DNA of 60,626 bases from assembly GCA_944392695.1 (NCBI GenBank), contig CALXXN010000013.1:1-60626 (forward strand), written 5' to 3'. Every line of letters starts with the position of its first letter. Position 1 is the first letter of the stretch. The notes under the pieces were generated by a model. That model saw nothing but the letters and a program-made list of their open reading frames with translations, made no database searches and was not told where the DNA came from. This DNA comes from an uncultured Spirochaetales bacterium. GTDB taxonomy: Bacteria > Spirochaetota > Spirochaetia > Sphaerochaetales > Sphaerochaetaceae. This document shows positions 26,827 through 34,662 of the stretch, one piece after another. A program made the translations under genes and the position numbers.

Positions 26827-26840
26827 GTTTCACGTGAAAC
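26827..26840. other. parS site 5
   Basis: GTTTCACGTGAAAC inside a full 16-bp consensus TGTTTCACGTGAAACA (26826-26841), immediately next to the nfu terminator and about 400 bp upstream of parA. Confidence 0.93.
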
Positions 26841-26863
26841 AAAACCTCCCCGAAGAGGGGAGG
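26841..26863 (-). terminator. Terminator of the NifU-domain gene
   Basis: CCTCCCC (26845-26851) pairs with GGGGAGG (26857-26863). On the minus strand it is followed by TTTTG, which runs straight into parS site 5. Confidence 0.8.
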
Positions 26864-26889
26864 CTTGTAATGGTGTTTTGAGGAACTGC

Positions 26890-27141
26890 TTAGAATGCAG
26901 CCTGTGTTGCGTTGATGACCTCAATGCCCTGATCCACTGTGGCCCTGAGGTATTTCTCAACGCCGTTCTTAAGCGTCATCTGGGACATGGGACATCCAGC
27001 ACAAGCCCCGACAAGGTTGACAAAGACGTTCTTGTTCTCGTCGATCTTGATGAATTCGATATCACCACCGTCGTTCTGCAGGGACGGCCTGATCTGATTT
27101 ATAGCGTCAGCTACTTTCTGCTCAAGTGTCATATCAGCCAT
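26890..27141 (-). CDS. NifU C-terminal-domain iron-sulfur scaffold
   Basis: An 83-aa protein consisting only of the NifU/Nfu C-terminal domain, which holds and delivers Fe-S clusters. Seen: IRPSLQNDGGDIEFIKID and the cluster motif GACAGCPMSQMTLKNGVE with its CxxC. The start is ATG 27141, with GGAGG eight bases upstream; the longer frame to 27156 has no ribosome site. It is transcribed alone, divergent from parA, with its own terminator. Confidence 0.93.
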   Translation of the reverse strand: MADMTLEQKVADAINQIRPSLQNDGGDIEFIKIDENKNVFVNLVGACAGCPMSQMTLKNGVEKYLRATVDQGIEVINATQAAF

Positions 27142-27208
27142 TTGAGTTTCCTCCAATTAACTTCGACTAAAATACTATAGTGTATTATCCGCGGTCAAGG
27201 ATTGGATA

Positions 27209-27237
27209 TCGACAACGGTCATTTTAACTTCTATATT
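27209..27237 (+). promoter_or_regulatory. parA promoter, predicted leaderless
   Basis: TCGACA (27209-27214), 17-bp spacer, TATATT (27232-27237), then 7 nt to ATG 27245. The AT-rich stretch before the ATG has no Shine-Dalgarno. Confidence 0.65.
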
Positions 27238-27244
27238 ATTACTC

Positions 27245-28012
27245 ATGAGTGCGAATAAGATAATCCTGCTCAATCAAAAGGGTGGGGTCGGAAAGACAAC
27301 GACTTGTGTCAACCTCGGCTCATCACTAGCAGCCTTGAACTACAAGGTCCTCCTTGTGGATTTCGATTCACAGGGTAATCTTACAGGTGCTGTATCCGGG
27401 GATGGTAGGAAGGCCACGATGTATGATGTCATCACGGGGCGGGTGGATGCCCCTGCGGCTGTTCAGGAGACACCTTTCCAGAACCTCTATCTTATTCCTG
27501 GCTCAATCGACCTCGCTGGCCTTACAGTGGAGCTTGCAGATGAGGATGACAGGAACTATTACCTTAAGAGAAGGCTCGAGGTCCTTGATGATGAGTACGA
27601 TTTCATCTTAGTGGATTGTCCTCCATCCCTTGGAGTGATCACCATGAATGCCCTGGCTTGGTGTGACAGCATAATCATCCCAATGCAGTGTGAATACTTC
27701 GCAATGGAGGGTTTGAACTTGCTGATGCGCACTGTCAGCAATGTCAGGAAGGGTCTCAATCCTGATATCAAGATCCTGGGTATACTCTTCACGATGTTCT
27801 CAAAGAGGAACAAGCTCAATGCCGAGGTTGTGGAGGATACGAGTTCCTTCTTCCCTGACCTCGTGTTCAAGACCATGATCCCCCGCACCATACGCCTTGC
27901 TGAGGCTCCTAGCTATGGTATGCCGATCAACGTCTATGACATAGCCAATGCCGGTAACAAGGCCTATAACGCGCTGGCCAAAGAGGTGGTGAAACGTGTC
28001 TATGAAAGCTAA
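27245..28012 (+). CDS. parA: Chromosome partitioning ATPase ParA/Soj
   Basis: Walker-type ATPase that moves ParB-parS complexes over the nucleoid and, in some bacteria, modulates DnaA. Seen: deviant Walker A KGGVGKTTTCVNLGSSLA (about 11-28), the switch DFDSQGNLTGA, Walker B FILVDCPPSLG and EYFAMEGLNLL. 255 aa, the short chromosomal type without a plasmid-style HTH extension. The start ATG 27245 has no ribosome site and is 7 nt after a -10. It overlaps parB by 11 bp. Confidence 0.97.
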   Translation: MSANKIILLNQKGGVGKTTTCVNLGSSLAALNYKVLLVDFDSQGNLTGAVSGDGRKATMYDVITGRVDAPAAVQETPFQNLYLIPGSIDLAGLTVELADEDDRNYYLKRRLEVLDDEYDFILVDCPPSLGVITMNALAWCDSIIIPMQCEYFAMEGLNLLMRTVSNVRKGLNPDIKILGILFTMFSKRNKLNAEVVEDTSSFFPDLVFKTMIPRTIRLAEAPSYGMPINVYDIANAGNKAYNALAKEVVKRVYES

Positions 28013-29090
28013 GAAAAGTCATGGCCTGGGCAAGGGAATAAGCTCCTTGCTTGGTGATTACGACATCAACTCATCAGCTGATGAGATCCTCAATGAGCTT
28101 GAGAAGCGCAGGCTGGAGTCAATGAAGGAATTTGCTCCTACGGAAGCCGCCCCTCCTGTTGTTGAAGAAGTGAAGGTTGAGGAGCCTGTTCCTGTTGTGG
28201 AGAAGCCAAAGGTCGAGGATGTGAAGCCTGTGGAGGAGAAGAAAGCCATTTCTTCTTCCAAGCCTGAAGTATCTGCCTCTGATACGGTCAGGGAGGTTCC
28301 TATTGATGATGTCATCCCAAATCCTGACCAGCCTAGGAAGTCCTTCGATGAGCTGACGCTCAATGAGCTTGCAGGTTCTGTGCAGAAGCAGGGCATACTC
28401 CAGCCACTGCTTGTCGAGGAGTATGCTCCTGGCAAGTATTCGATCATAGCTGGTGAACGGCGCTACAGGGCCGCCAAGATCGCAGGACTTGATAAGGTCC
28501 CCGTCCTTGTGCGCCGCATGAGCGAGGTCCAGCGCATAGAGGTCGCCCTCATAGAGAACATCCAGCGTGAGGACCTCAATCCAGTCGATGAGGCTGCCGC
28601 ATATCAGTTCCTGATCCAGAAGTCAGGATTGACACAGGACGAGGTCGCCAAGCGTGTGGGCAAGAGCCGCAGCGCAATCACCAACAGCCTGCGCCTCCTC
28701 CAGCTCCCTGACCAGGTCAAGGACGACCTTGTCTCTGGTGTGCTCACTGCTGGCCATGCCCGTGCGATCCTCTCCCTTGTCAACCCTTCTGACAGGATCC
28801 TCCTGCGCAACATGATTGTCGAGAAGGACCTCTCGGTCAGGGCTGCCGAGGCTGAGGCGGAGAACCTCAACCAGGGACGAAAGCTCATTCTGCGCAAGAA
28901 GGCATCGAGGCCTGTGGATCCTGATGTCCAAGCGGTTGAAGACAAGCTGCTTGAAGCCTTCAAGACCCGTGTCGAGATAAAGGGCTCGTTACGCCGTGGC
29001 AAGCTTGTGATCCCCTACCGCACTGAAGCTGAACTTGAACGCATCTACTCCTTGGTCGGAGGCTCAGGCCTCTTCGATGATGAGGAGTGA
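28002..29090 (+). CDS. parB: Chromosome partitioning protein ParB
   Basis: CTP-dependent DNA clamp that loads at parS and spreads. Seen: an N-terminal ParA-activating segment (KKSHGLGKGISSLLGDY), a low-complexity Val/Glu/Pro/Lys linker (about 45-85), the ParB/Srx domain with NPDQPRKSFDE and the CTP motif GERRYRAAKIAGL, box IENIQREDLNPVDEAAAY, the helix-turn-helix TQDEVAKRVGKSRSAITNSL and a C-terminal dimer domain. 362 aa from ATG 28002 (GTG 27996 possible). Its target parS sites lie 1.2-2 kb upstream. Confidence 0.96.
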   Translation: MKAKKSHGLGKGISSLLGDYDINSSADEILNELEKRRLESMKEFAPTEAAPPVVEEVKVEEPVPVVEKPKVEDVKPVEEKKAISSSKPEVSASDTVREVPIDDVIPNPDQPRKSFDELTLNELAGSVQKQGILQPLLVEEYAPGKYSIIAGERRYRAAKIAGLDKVPVLVRRMSEVQRIEVALIENIQREDLNPVDEAAAYQFLIQKSGLTQDEVAKRVGKSRSAITNSLRLLQLPDQVKDDLVSGVLTAGHARAILSLVNPSDRILLRNMIVEKDLSVRAAEAEAENLNQGRKLILRKKASRPVDPDVQAVEDKLLEAFKTRVEIKGSLRRGKLVIPYRTEAELERIYSLVGGSGLFDDEE

Positions 29091-29113
29091 GGATTAAGTA
29101 AGGAATACCAACT

Positions 29114-30064
29114 ATGGATAAGTCAAAGCTGAAAGACGGTCTTTACGCCGTCATCCATACGGAAAAGGGTGATATCATATGCGCCCTTGAGTGGAAGAAG
29201 GCTCCTATGACGGTCATGAACTTCGTAGGGCTGGCAGAGGGTGTCCTCAACCAGGAGGAGCCAGGTGAGCCATTTTACGATGGACTGATTTTCCATCGTG
29301 TCATACCCAACTTCATGATCCAGGGTGGCTGCCCCAAGGGCACAGGAACAGGTGGTCCCGGCTACCGCTTCCCAGATGAGTTCGATGCCACGCTGAAGCA
29401 TGATGGTCCTGGCGTGCTCTCGATGGCGAACGCCGGTCCTCATACCAATGGCAGCCAGTTCTTCATCACCCATGTCGCAACACCCTGGCTTGATGGCAAG
29501 CACTCTGTATTCGGCCATGTCGTCGAAGGTCAGGATGTAGTCAATGCGATCGAAGCTGGAGACAGGATCGACTCCATCGAGATTGTCCGCGTCGGTGATG
29601 AGGCCGAGGCCTACAAGGCCACTCCTGAGGACTTCGAACGCCTTGTCGAGGATGTCGACAAGAGGGCGAGGGAGAAGGAGATCGAGGAGAGGAGGAAGGT
29701 CCTGGCTGAACTCGACAACCGCTACCCAGATGCTGTGAAGAAGCCTTCTGGACTCTGGTACGTGGTTGAGAAAGAAGGTGATGGCAAGGGTTCTCCCAAG
29801 ATGGGGCAGAAGGTCAATGTCCACTATCATGGCACACTGATGGATGGTCGTGTGTTCGACTCATCAATCGCACGCCGCAAGAGCGCGAGTTTCCGTGTCG
29901 GCGAAGTCATCGATGGTTGGAATGAAGCCCTGCAGGAGATGAGCAAGGGTGAGAAGCGTACGCTGATCATTCCTCCTGAGCTGGGTTACGGCGTTCATGG
30001 CATCCCCGGTGTGATTCCTCCGAATGCCTACCTTATCTTCGATGTCGAGCTTCTGGACTTCTGA
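29114..30064 (+). CDS. Dual-family peptidyl-prolyl isomerase: cyclophilin fused to FKBP
   Basis: Cytoplasmic prolyl isomerase and folding helper with two unrelated catalytic domains. Cyclophilin (about 10-160): [19 protein letters not shown] and [24 protein letters not shown] charged coiled-coil linker (about 175-215: [17 protein letters not shown]) leads to an FKBP domain (about 225-316): [38 protein letters not shown] and ELGYGVHG. There is no signal peptide. Fusions of this order are reported as dual-family immunophilins (CFBP) in a few bacteria. TAAGGAAT precedes the ATG; it is 23 bp after parB and ends at a strong terminator. Confidence 0.93.
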   Translation: MDKSKLKDGLYAVIHTEKGDIICALEWKKAPMTVMNFVGLAEGVLNQEEPGEPFYDGLIFHRVIPNFMIQGGCPKGTGTGGPGYRFPDEFDATLKHDGPGVLSMANAGPHTNGSQFFITHVATPWLDGKHSVFGHVVEGQDVVNAIEAGDRIDSIEIVRVGDEAEAYKATPEDFERLVEDVDKRAREKEIEERRKVLAELDNRYPDAVKKPSGLWYVVEKEGDGKGSPKMGQKVNVHYHGTLMDGRVFDSSIARRKSASFRVGEVIDGWNEALQEMSKGEKRTLIIPPELGYGVHGIPGVIPPNAYLIFDVELLDF

Positions 30065-30087
30065 GCCAGAGGTCTTGTGAATGTATC

Positions 30088-30118
30088 AGCAGGGGATGGA
30101 TGGAATCCCCTGCTTTTT
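30088..30118 (+). terminator. Terminator of parAB-PPIase operon
   Basis: Perfect 10-bp stem (30088-30097 AGCAGGGGAT with 30105-30114) and 7-nt loop, then TTTTAG. It lies 24 nt after the isomerase stop and 15 nt before radA. Confidence 0.92.
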
Positions 30119-30132
30119 AGTCAGGGGGGCTT

Positions 30133-31506
30133 ATGAAAGCCAAGTCAGCAGCAACACAGTTCGTATGCACAGCTTGTGGAAGGGTTGAGACCAAGTGGCT
30201 GGGACGCTGCCCATCCTGCGGGGCTTGGAACAGCTTCGAGGAGGAGAAGGTCCCTGTGGAGTCCTCTTCCCCTGCGATGCAGGCCGTGCCAGTGCTTGAT
30301 GCGAAGCTCAAGAGCCTTGCCGAGGTCAGTGTCGACAAGTCTGTGCGTTTTGAATCAGGGCTCAGTGAACTTGACCGTGTGCTTGGTGGTGGTGTGATGC
30401 GTCCTTCCTCCGTCTTGGTAGGAGGTGAGCCTGGTATCGGCAAATCCACGATCATGCTGCAGTTGGCGGCAGCCTGTCATGGGGCAGGTCCTGTACTTTA
30501 CGTCTCAGGGGAGGAAAGCCCTGGCCAGGTACGCCTCAGGGCTGAGCGTCTTGGCTTGAAGCTTGAGGACATCAACATACTCTGCGATACCAGGCTTGAG
30601 ACACTGATGGATGCGGTAAGCTCCCTCAAACCCGCCATGGTGGTCGTCGACTCACTCCAGACCTTGTCAACGACAACAGTCACCTCGATCGCTGGTTCCC
30701 CAAACCAGATGAGGGCATGTTGCATGGCCCTTTCCATGCAGGCCAAGGCAATGGGCATGGCCTTGTTCCTGATCGGCCATGTGACGAAGGATGGCATGCT
30801 CGCTGGCCCAAAGATTGTCGAGCACCTTGTCGACACGGTGCTCTATTTCGAGAGCGCGCAGGCTGGTGTCAGGATACTGCGGAGCGTCAAGAACCGTTTT
30901 GGATCTGTTGATGAGATTGGTCTTTTCCGAATGGATGCGAAGGGGCTCACGCCTGTAAAGGAACCAAGCACCTTCTTCATCAGCGCACGTGAAGGAGGCA
31001 CGCTACCCAGCGGCATCGCCTATACTGCGGTGACAGAGGGGTCCCGTACGTTCATGGTCGAAATCCAGGCATTGACCGTACCTTGCAAGGGCGGTTCATC
31101 AAGGGTCTACTCAGATGGCATAGACAACGCACGTGTAAACCGTGTCGCCGCGATCCTGGAACGTCATGCCGGGCTCACGTTGTCAGACAGCGACATCTAT
31201 GTGAATGTCGCTGGTGGGATGAGGTTGAACGAGGTCTCGATCGAGCTTGCGCTGGCATTGGCGATCTGGTCTGCCCGCACTGACACGCCACTCTCTGGCC
31301 GTCAGGTCTGCTTTGGCGAGTTGTCGCTCGCAGGTGAGGTGCGACCAGTTTCCTTCCTTGAGAGGAGGATCAAGGCCTCCCTTGAGATGGGTTTTGACAA
31401 AATCCTGGCACCCTCTTCGTTCACAGGTGGCTCACAAGGCTATTCAGAGTGCCGCAACATGAGGCAGGCCCTGATGATCAGCCGCGCACTGAGGGAGGAG
31501 GCTTAA
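30133..31506 (+). CDS. radA: DNA repair protein RadA/Sms
   Basis: Hexameric branch-migration ATPase for recombination intermediates. Seen: N-terminal C4 zinc finger CTACGRVETKWLGRCPSCG (about 13-31), RecA-type Walker A GGEPGIGKSTIMLQL (about 95-109), the RadA-specific KNRFGS motif (near 255) and a C-terminal Lon-protease-like domain with GGMRLNEVSIELALALAI. 457 aa. GGGGGG upstream of the ATG gives the ribosome site. Its stop overlaps the convergent 58-aa gene by 4 bp. Confidence 0.97.
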   Translation: MKAKSAATQFVCTACGRVETKWLGRCPSCGAWNSFEEEKVPVESSSPAMQAVPVLDAKLKSLAEVSVDKSVRFESGLSELDRVLGGGVMRPSSVLVGGEPGIGKSTIMLQLAAACHGAGPVLYVSGEESPGQVRLRAERLGLKLEDINILCDTRLETLMDAVSSLKPAMVVVDSLQTLSTTTVTSIAGSPNQMRACCMALSMQAKAMGMALFLIGHVTKDGMLAGPKIVEHLVDTVLYFESAQAGVRILRSVKNRFGSVDEIGLFRMDAKGLTPVKEPSTFFISAREGGTLPSGIAYTAVTEGSRTFMVEIQALTVPCKGGSSRVYSDGIDNARVNRVAAILERHAGLTLSDSDIYVNVAGGMRLNEVSIELALALAIWSARTDTPLSGRQVCFGELSLAGEVRPVSFLERRIKASLEMGFDKILAPSSFTGGSQGYSECRNMRQALMISRALREEA

Positions 31507-31679
31507 CGCTCCTTCCCTTTGTAGTTGGAGACGATGTAAGCCACCATGAGGCAGGTGGCCACGATGAAGAGCAGTATTGTGACTATTGGTGACAGTGGCA
31601 CACCAACACTGTCACAGAACATGTAGACGATGCAGATGGCAAGTGCCAGCACCAGGGCCCACGTCTTGTTTTTCATCAT
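31503..31679 (-). CDS. Small two-helix membrane protein, 58 aa
   Basis: Not recognised as a family. The frame MMKNKTWALVLALAICIVYM continues to a C-terminal VSNYKGKER and contains two hydrophobic helices (about 7-22 and 28-51) with a PLSP turn between them. GGAGG lies 2 nt before the first ATG (31679) and 5 nt before the second (31676). The preceding TraB-family stop is only 7 nt upstream, so the two are translationally coupled. The coupling and ribosome site are the evidence that it is real; it may be a partner of the TraB-family protein. Confidence 0.65.
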   Translation of the reverse strand: MMKNKTWALVLALAICIVYMFCDSVGVPLSPIVTILLFIVATCLMVAYIVSNYKGKER

Positions 31680-31686
31680 CGCCTCC

Positions 31687-32874
31687 TCATAGATGGCTGA
31701 TCAGCACAGGGAAGGCGATCAAGGTCCCGAACATGCTGCCGATCGACGAGAAGAGCAGTACAAGCAGTGCATGGAGTATGCGGTTCTTGTACCAGCTGCG
31801 GAACTTCATCGCATCATCATTCAGACCTTCGAAGTCCTTGACCTTTGGTTTGCGCAGTGTGGCTTCAAGCACGCCGCCGAGCATGCCGACACCAAGGGCT
31901 GGGTTCAAGGCGAAGAAGGGAGCCGTGACCGTACATGCCAATATGTTCAATGGGTGGGCGAGGGAGGCCAGGGTCGCGATGAAGGTGCACGCGCAGTTGA
32001 CCGCGATCCAGGTAAGGAAGAGCCTCAGCCCCTGGTCCCAACCCGCCGATACGATTCCATAGACGATGAGTGCCACGATCAGCAGTGGTATGACCCAGGC
32101 AGCGATTTTCCCGACCGGCTTCCCCTTGGGGATGTTGTCGAGTTCCTCGAGGCTTGGCGTTTGTTGTCCTTCGTCGAGTTTCCTTATCGTCTCAATGACA
32201 CCATTTGTATGGCCGGCACCGATGACAGCTATTTTCTTCCTGCCTTCGCTTTCGTAGATCGACCTGCCAAGGTAGTTGTCACGCTCATCGATCAAGACCT
32301 CTTTGACGGTGGGGAGTTCCTTGGCCATTTCATCCATCATGGCCTGGAGGGTGTCCTGTTTCTTGAGCTCCTCTAGCTCCTCAGCGCTGATCTCCTCGTT
32401 GGAGAAGGCTGCAGAGATCAATGATGCGAGCAGCTTGCACTTGTTCCACAACGAGCTCTTGGCCCAGGCCCGTTTGAATGTCGTCTGGATCTCACGGTCA
32501 CACAGTGATAGTGGGATGCCACGCTCCTTGGCGAGCTTCGCTGCCCCAAGGATCTCATCACCAGGCTTGGTCCCTGTCTGCTGGCCCATGCGGCGCTGGA
32601 AGGATGCGAGGGCCGTGTTGGCCAGAAGGAAGAAGCCTCGTCCTTCCTTGATGACCTTGCGTATGTCCATGTCCTGCCAGGAGCGCTTGTCGCTCTTCGA
32701 CTGCATCCTGCTCTGATCGAGCTCGATGCAGATCCTGTCAGGATTGTTCTCATCGATCATGGCGGCGACCTCTTCGACAGAGGTCTGGCTGACATGTGCC
32801 GTACCTACCAGGATGATCTCCTGGTCCTTCAGGTACAACCTGTGCACCGTGTCACTTATCGTCTCGACTGTCAT
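31687..32874 (-). CDS. TraB/PrgY-family membrane protein
   Basis: Family with a Tiki/TraB-type domain related to erythromycin esterase-like and pheromone-shutdown proteins. Seen: GTAHVSQTSVEEVAAMI with the conserved GxxH-like motif (about 22-38), a second conserved IGAGHTNG (about 220-227), and four C-terminal membrane helices (about 250-395). 395 aa. Enterococcal TraB/PrgY limit peptide pheromone activity, and eukaryotic TIKI is a metalloprotease; the substrate here is unknown. The ATG lacks a Shine-Dalgarno and is 7 nt after TAAATT, so it is probably leaderless. It is followed by the coupled 58-aa protein. Confidence 0.85.
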   Translation of the reverse strand: MTVETISDTVHRLYLKDQEIILVGTAHVSQTSVEEVAAMIDENNPDRICIELDQSRMQSKSDKRSWQDMDIRKVIKEGRGFFLLANTALASFQRRMGQQTGTKPGDEILGAAKLAKERGIPLSLCDREIQTTFKRAWAKSSLWNKCKLLASLISAAFSNEEISAEELEELKKQDTLQAMMDEMAKELPTVKEVLIDERDNYLGRSIYESEGRKKIAVIGAGHTNGVIETIRKLDEGQQTPSLEELDNIPKGKPVGKIAAWVIPLLIVALIVYGIVSAGWDQGLRLFLTWIAVNCACTFIATLASLAHPLNILACTVTAPFFALNPALGVGMLGGVLEATLRKPKVKDFEGLNDDAMKFRSWYKNRILHALLVLLFSSIGSMFGTLIAFPVLISHL

Positions 32875-32881
32875 GACAAAG

Positions 32882-32911
32882 AATTTATCTCAATAAAGGT
32901 GCCTGAGGCAA
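32882..32911 (-). promoter_or_regulatory. TraB-family gene promoter, predicted leaderless
   Basis: Minus strand TTGCCT (32906-32911), 18-bp spacer, TAAATT (32882-32887), then 7 nt to ATG 32874. It partly overlaps the stop of the upstream hypothetical gene. Confidence 0.5.
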
Positions 32912-32913
32912 TT

Positions 32914-33363
32914 CTAGATCGCGAGGAAGAGTTGCATGACGCACTCGAAGGCGTTCTCCTTCAGGAGGCGCACATAGAGCCTGCCAGAGGCTTCGGTCCC
33001 TGCGAAGGGCATCGCCGTACGGCGTAGCGAAGCCTCATCTGTTATTGGGATTGTCTGGAGGAGCCTATAGCGTCCTGTGGGGATGAGCAGGTCGTGTCCT
33101 GGCCTGTGTGGCAGGACCTCTCCCGCCTCGACAATGGCCTTCTCCTGGGCTGTGAATGGTTCCCTGCTGCCAGACCAGCCCCGTTCCATGCGGAAGATCA
33201 CATCATCATAGGAGAAGGTGTAGGCGAAGCAGGTCTCCGCACCTATCGGCATGTCATCAATCGAGGTGAGGTCTACATCATCAGCCCTGTATTCCAAGGC
33301 ATGGGCGAGGTTGAGTGTGAAAAGCATGTCAGCATTGTATGCCTTGGTGGCCTTGTTGACCAT
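32914..33363 (-). CDS. Hypothetical protein, 149 aa
   Basis: Not recognised. A soluble, mildly acidic protein without signal peptide or membrane helix, starting MVNKATKAYNADMLFTLNLA and ending KENAFECVMQLFLAI. Visible segments: IGAETCFAYTFSYDDVIFRM, HRPGHDLLIPTGRYRLLQTI and a C-terminal GRLYVRLL strand. Codon use resembles its neighbours, and it shares the intergenic space with divergent fprA (35 bp between start codons), hinting at a related, perhaps redox, role. ATG 33363 has no clear Shine-Dalgarno. Confidence 0.6.
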   Translation of the reverse strand: MVNKATKAYNADMLFTLNLAHALEYRADDVDLTSIDDMPIGAETCFAYTFSYDDVIFRMERGWSGSREPFTAQEKAIVEAGEVLPHRPGHDLLIPTGRYRLLQTIPITDEASLRRTAMPFAGTEASGRLYVRLLKENAFECVMQLFLAI

Positions 33364-33391
33364 TGTCCATATGCGTCCACTTCGCTAAGAT
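33363..33391 (+). promoter_or_regulatory. fprA promoter, predicted leaderless
   Basis: TTGTCC (33363-33368), 17-bp spacer, TAAGAT (33386-33391), then 7 nt to ATG 33399. The -35 overlaps the start codon of the divergent hypothetical gene. Confidence 0.6.
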
Positions 33392-33398
33392 TGGAAAC

Positions 33399-34589
33399 AT
33401 GTTAAGCACAATCAAAGATAATGTTCATCTGCTGCGTTTTGAGAAGAGCCACGACGACCTCTTCGAGGGCTGCTGGCCTATAAACGATGGAGTCTCCATC
33501 AACTCCTACTGCCTCACTGGCAGCAAGAAGAAAGTCCTGATCGACTATGTCGAGTCCGGAGCCTCCTTCGATGACGACCTGGCACGCCTCGGTCTCCGCA
33601 TCGAGGACCTGGACGTCCTCATATTGAACCATATGGAGCCTGACCACACTGGCGCCCTGTCGACACTCTTCGCCCGCAACCCATCAATCGAGGTCTATGC
33701 GACGAAACTTGGTGCCACAGAGACAGAGACCCTCTATGGTCATAAGAACGTCCATGTGATCACTTCTGGCGAGGAGCTGGACATCGGAGGCATGACACTG
33801 GTCTTCTATGCTGCACCGAATATCCACTGGCCGGACACCATGATGACCTACCTCAAGGAGGATGGCATCCTCTTCTCCTGCGATGCCTTTGGTGCCTTCG
33901 GTGCTTACCAGAGCGTCTATGATGACGAGCTCACCGAGCGTGAATGGGCCCTGCTGAAACCAGAGACGGAGCGCTACTACGCCAACATCGTCGCCAGCTT
34001 CTCTTCATTCGTCATCCGTGGCATCAAGTCTCTCTCCGGCCTTGATATCAAGACCATCTGCCCAAGTCATGGCATCGTCTGGCGCAAGGATCCTTCCTAT
34101 GTCGTCAACTGGTACCTGAAACTCGCTTCATATGCCGAAGGCCCCAGGGAGGATGAGGTCACGATCCTTGTCTCCAGCATGTACGGCAACACAATCAGCT
34201 ATGTCCAGGATCTTGAGAGGATCGCCAAGGAGGCTGGTGTGACGACCCATACGGTCCGCATCCCGGATGTCGGATCCTCCTACGCCCTGGAGAAAGTATG
34301 GAGGAGCAAGGCCTTCGTTGTCGCCGCCCCGACTTACGAGCGCGCTCTCTTCCCACCGATGGCCCACTGCCTCGACTGGTTCGTCCGCAAGGAGGTCAAG
34401 GACCGTGCGGTCATGCACTTCGGTTCCTCCCTCTGGTCAGGTGGCGCAGCCGCAGAGTTCAAGACCTATGCTGAGAAGATGAAGCTCGATGTCGTCGATG
34501 CATTCGACTTCCGTGGCAAGGGTACCGAGGATGACAGGAAGAGGATTGAGGATTCCTTCCGCGCCCTGCTTGCCAAGGTAAAGGCCTGA
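33399..34589 (+). CDS. fprA: Flavo-diiron protein (A-type flavoprotein)
   Basis: Cytoplasmic reductase of oxygen and/or nitric oxide to water or N2O in anaerobes. Seen: a beta-lactamase-like diiron domain (about 1-245) with ligand motif LNHMEPDHTGAL (about 78-89), a further His in IKTICPSHGIVW, then a flavodoxin domain with the FMN loop SSMYGNTISYV (about 258-268). 396 aa, the basic two-domain form without rubredoxin. Start: ATG 33399 (M13 of the longer frame), 7 nt after a -10 box. With rubrerythrin it forms the oxygen defence visible here. Confidence 0.95.
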   Translation: MLSTIKDNVHLLRFEKSHDDLFEGCWPINDGVSINSYCLTGSKKKVLIDYVESGASFDDDLARLGLRIEDLDVLILNHMEPDHTGALSTLFARNPSIEVYATKLGATETETLYGHKNVHVITSGEELDIGGMTLVFYAAPNIHWPDTMMTYLKEDGILFSCDAFGAFGAYQSVYDDELTEREWALLKPETERYYANIVASFSSFVIRGIKSLSGLDIKTICPSHGIVWRKDPSYVVNWYLKLASYAEGPREDEVTILVSSMYGNTISYVQDLERIAKEAGVTTHTVRIPDVGSSYALEKVWRSKAFVVAAPTYERALFPPMAHCLDWFVRKEVKDRAVMHFGSSLWSGGAAAEFKTYAEKMKLDVVDAFDFRGKGTEDDRKRIEDSFRALLAKVKA

Positions 34590-34614
34590 AAAGCCTGAGA
34601 CAAGTTGGATATGA

Positions 34615-34645
34615 CAAGAGAGGCTCCGATGTGGAGCCTCTCTTG
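34615..34645. terminator. Bidirectional terminator between fprA and pepD
   Basis: Perfect 13-bp stem (34615-34627 with 34633-34645) around a 5-nt loop between two convergent genes. There is no long T-run on either side, but the stem is the strongest in the window. Confidence 0.7.
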
Positions 34646-34662
34646 CATAGACTGGCTGTCGA

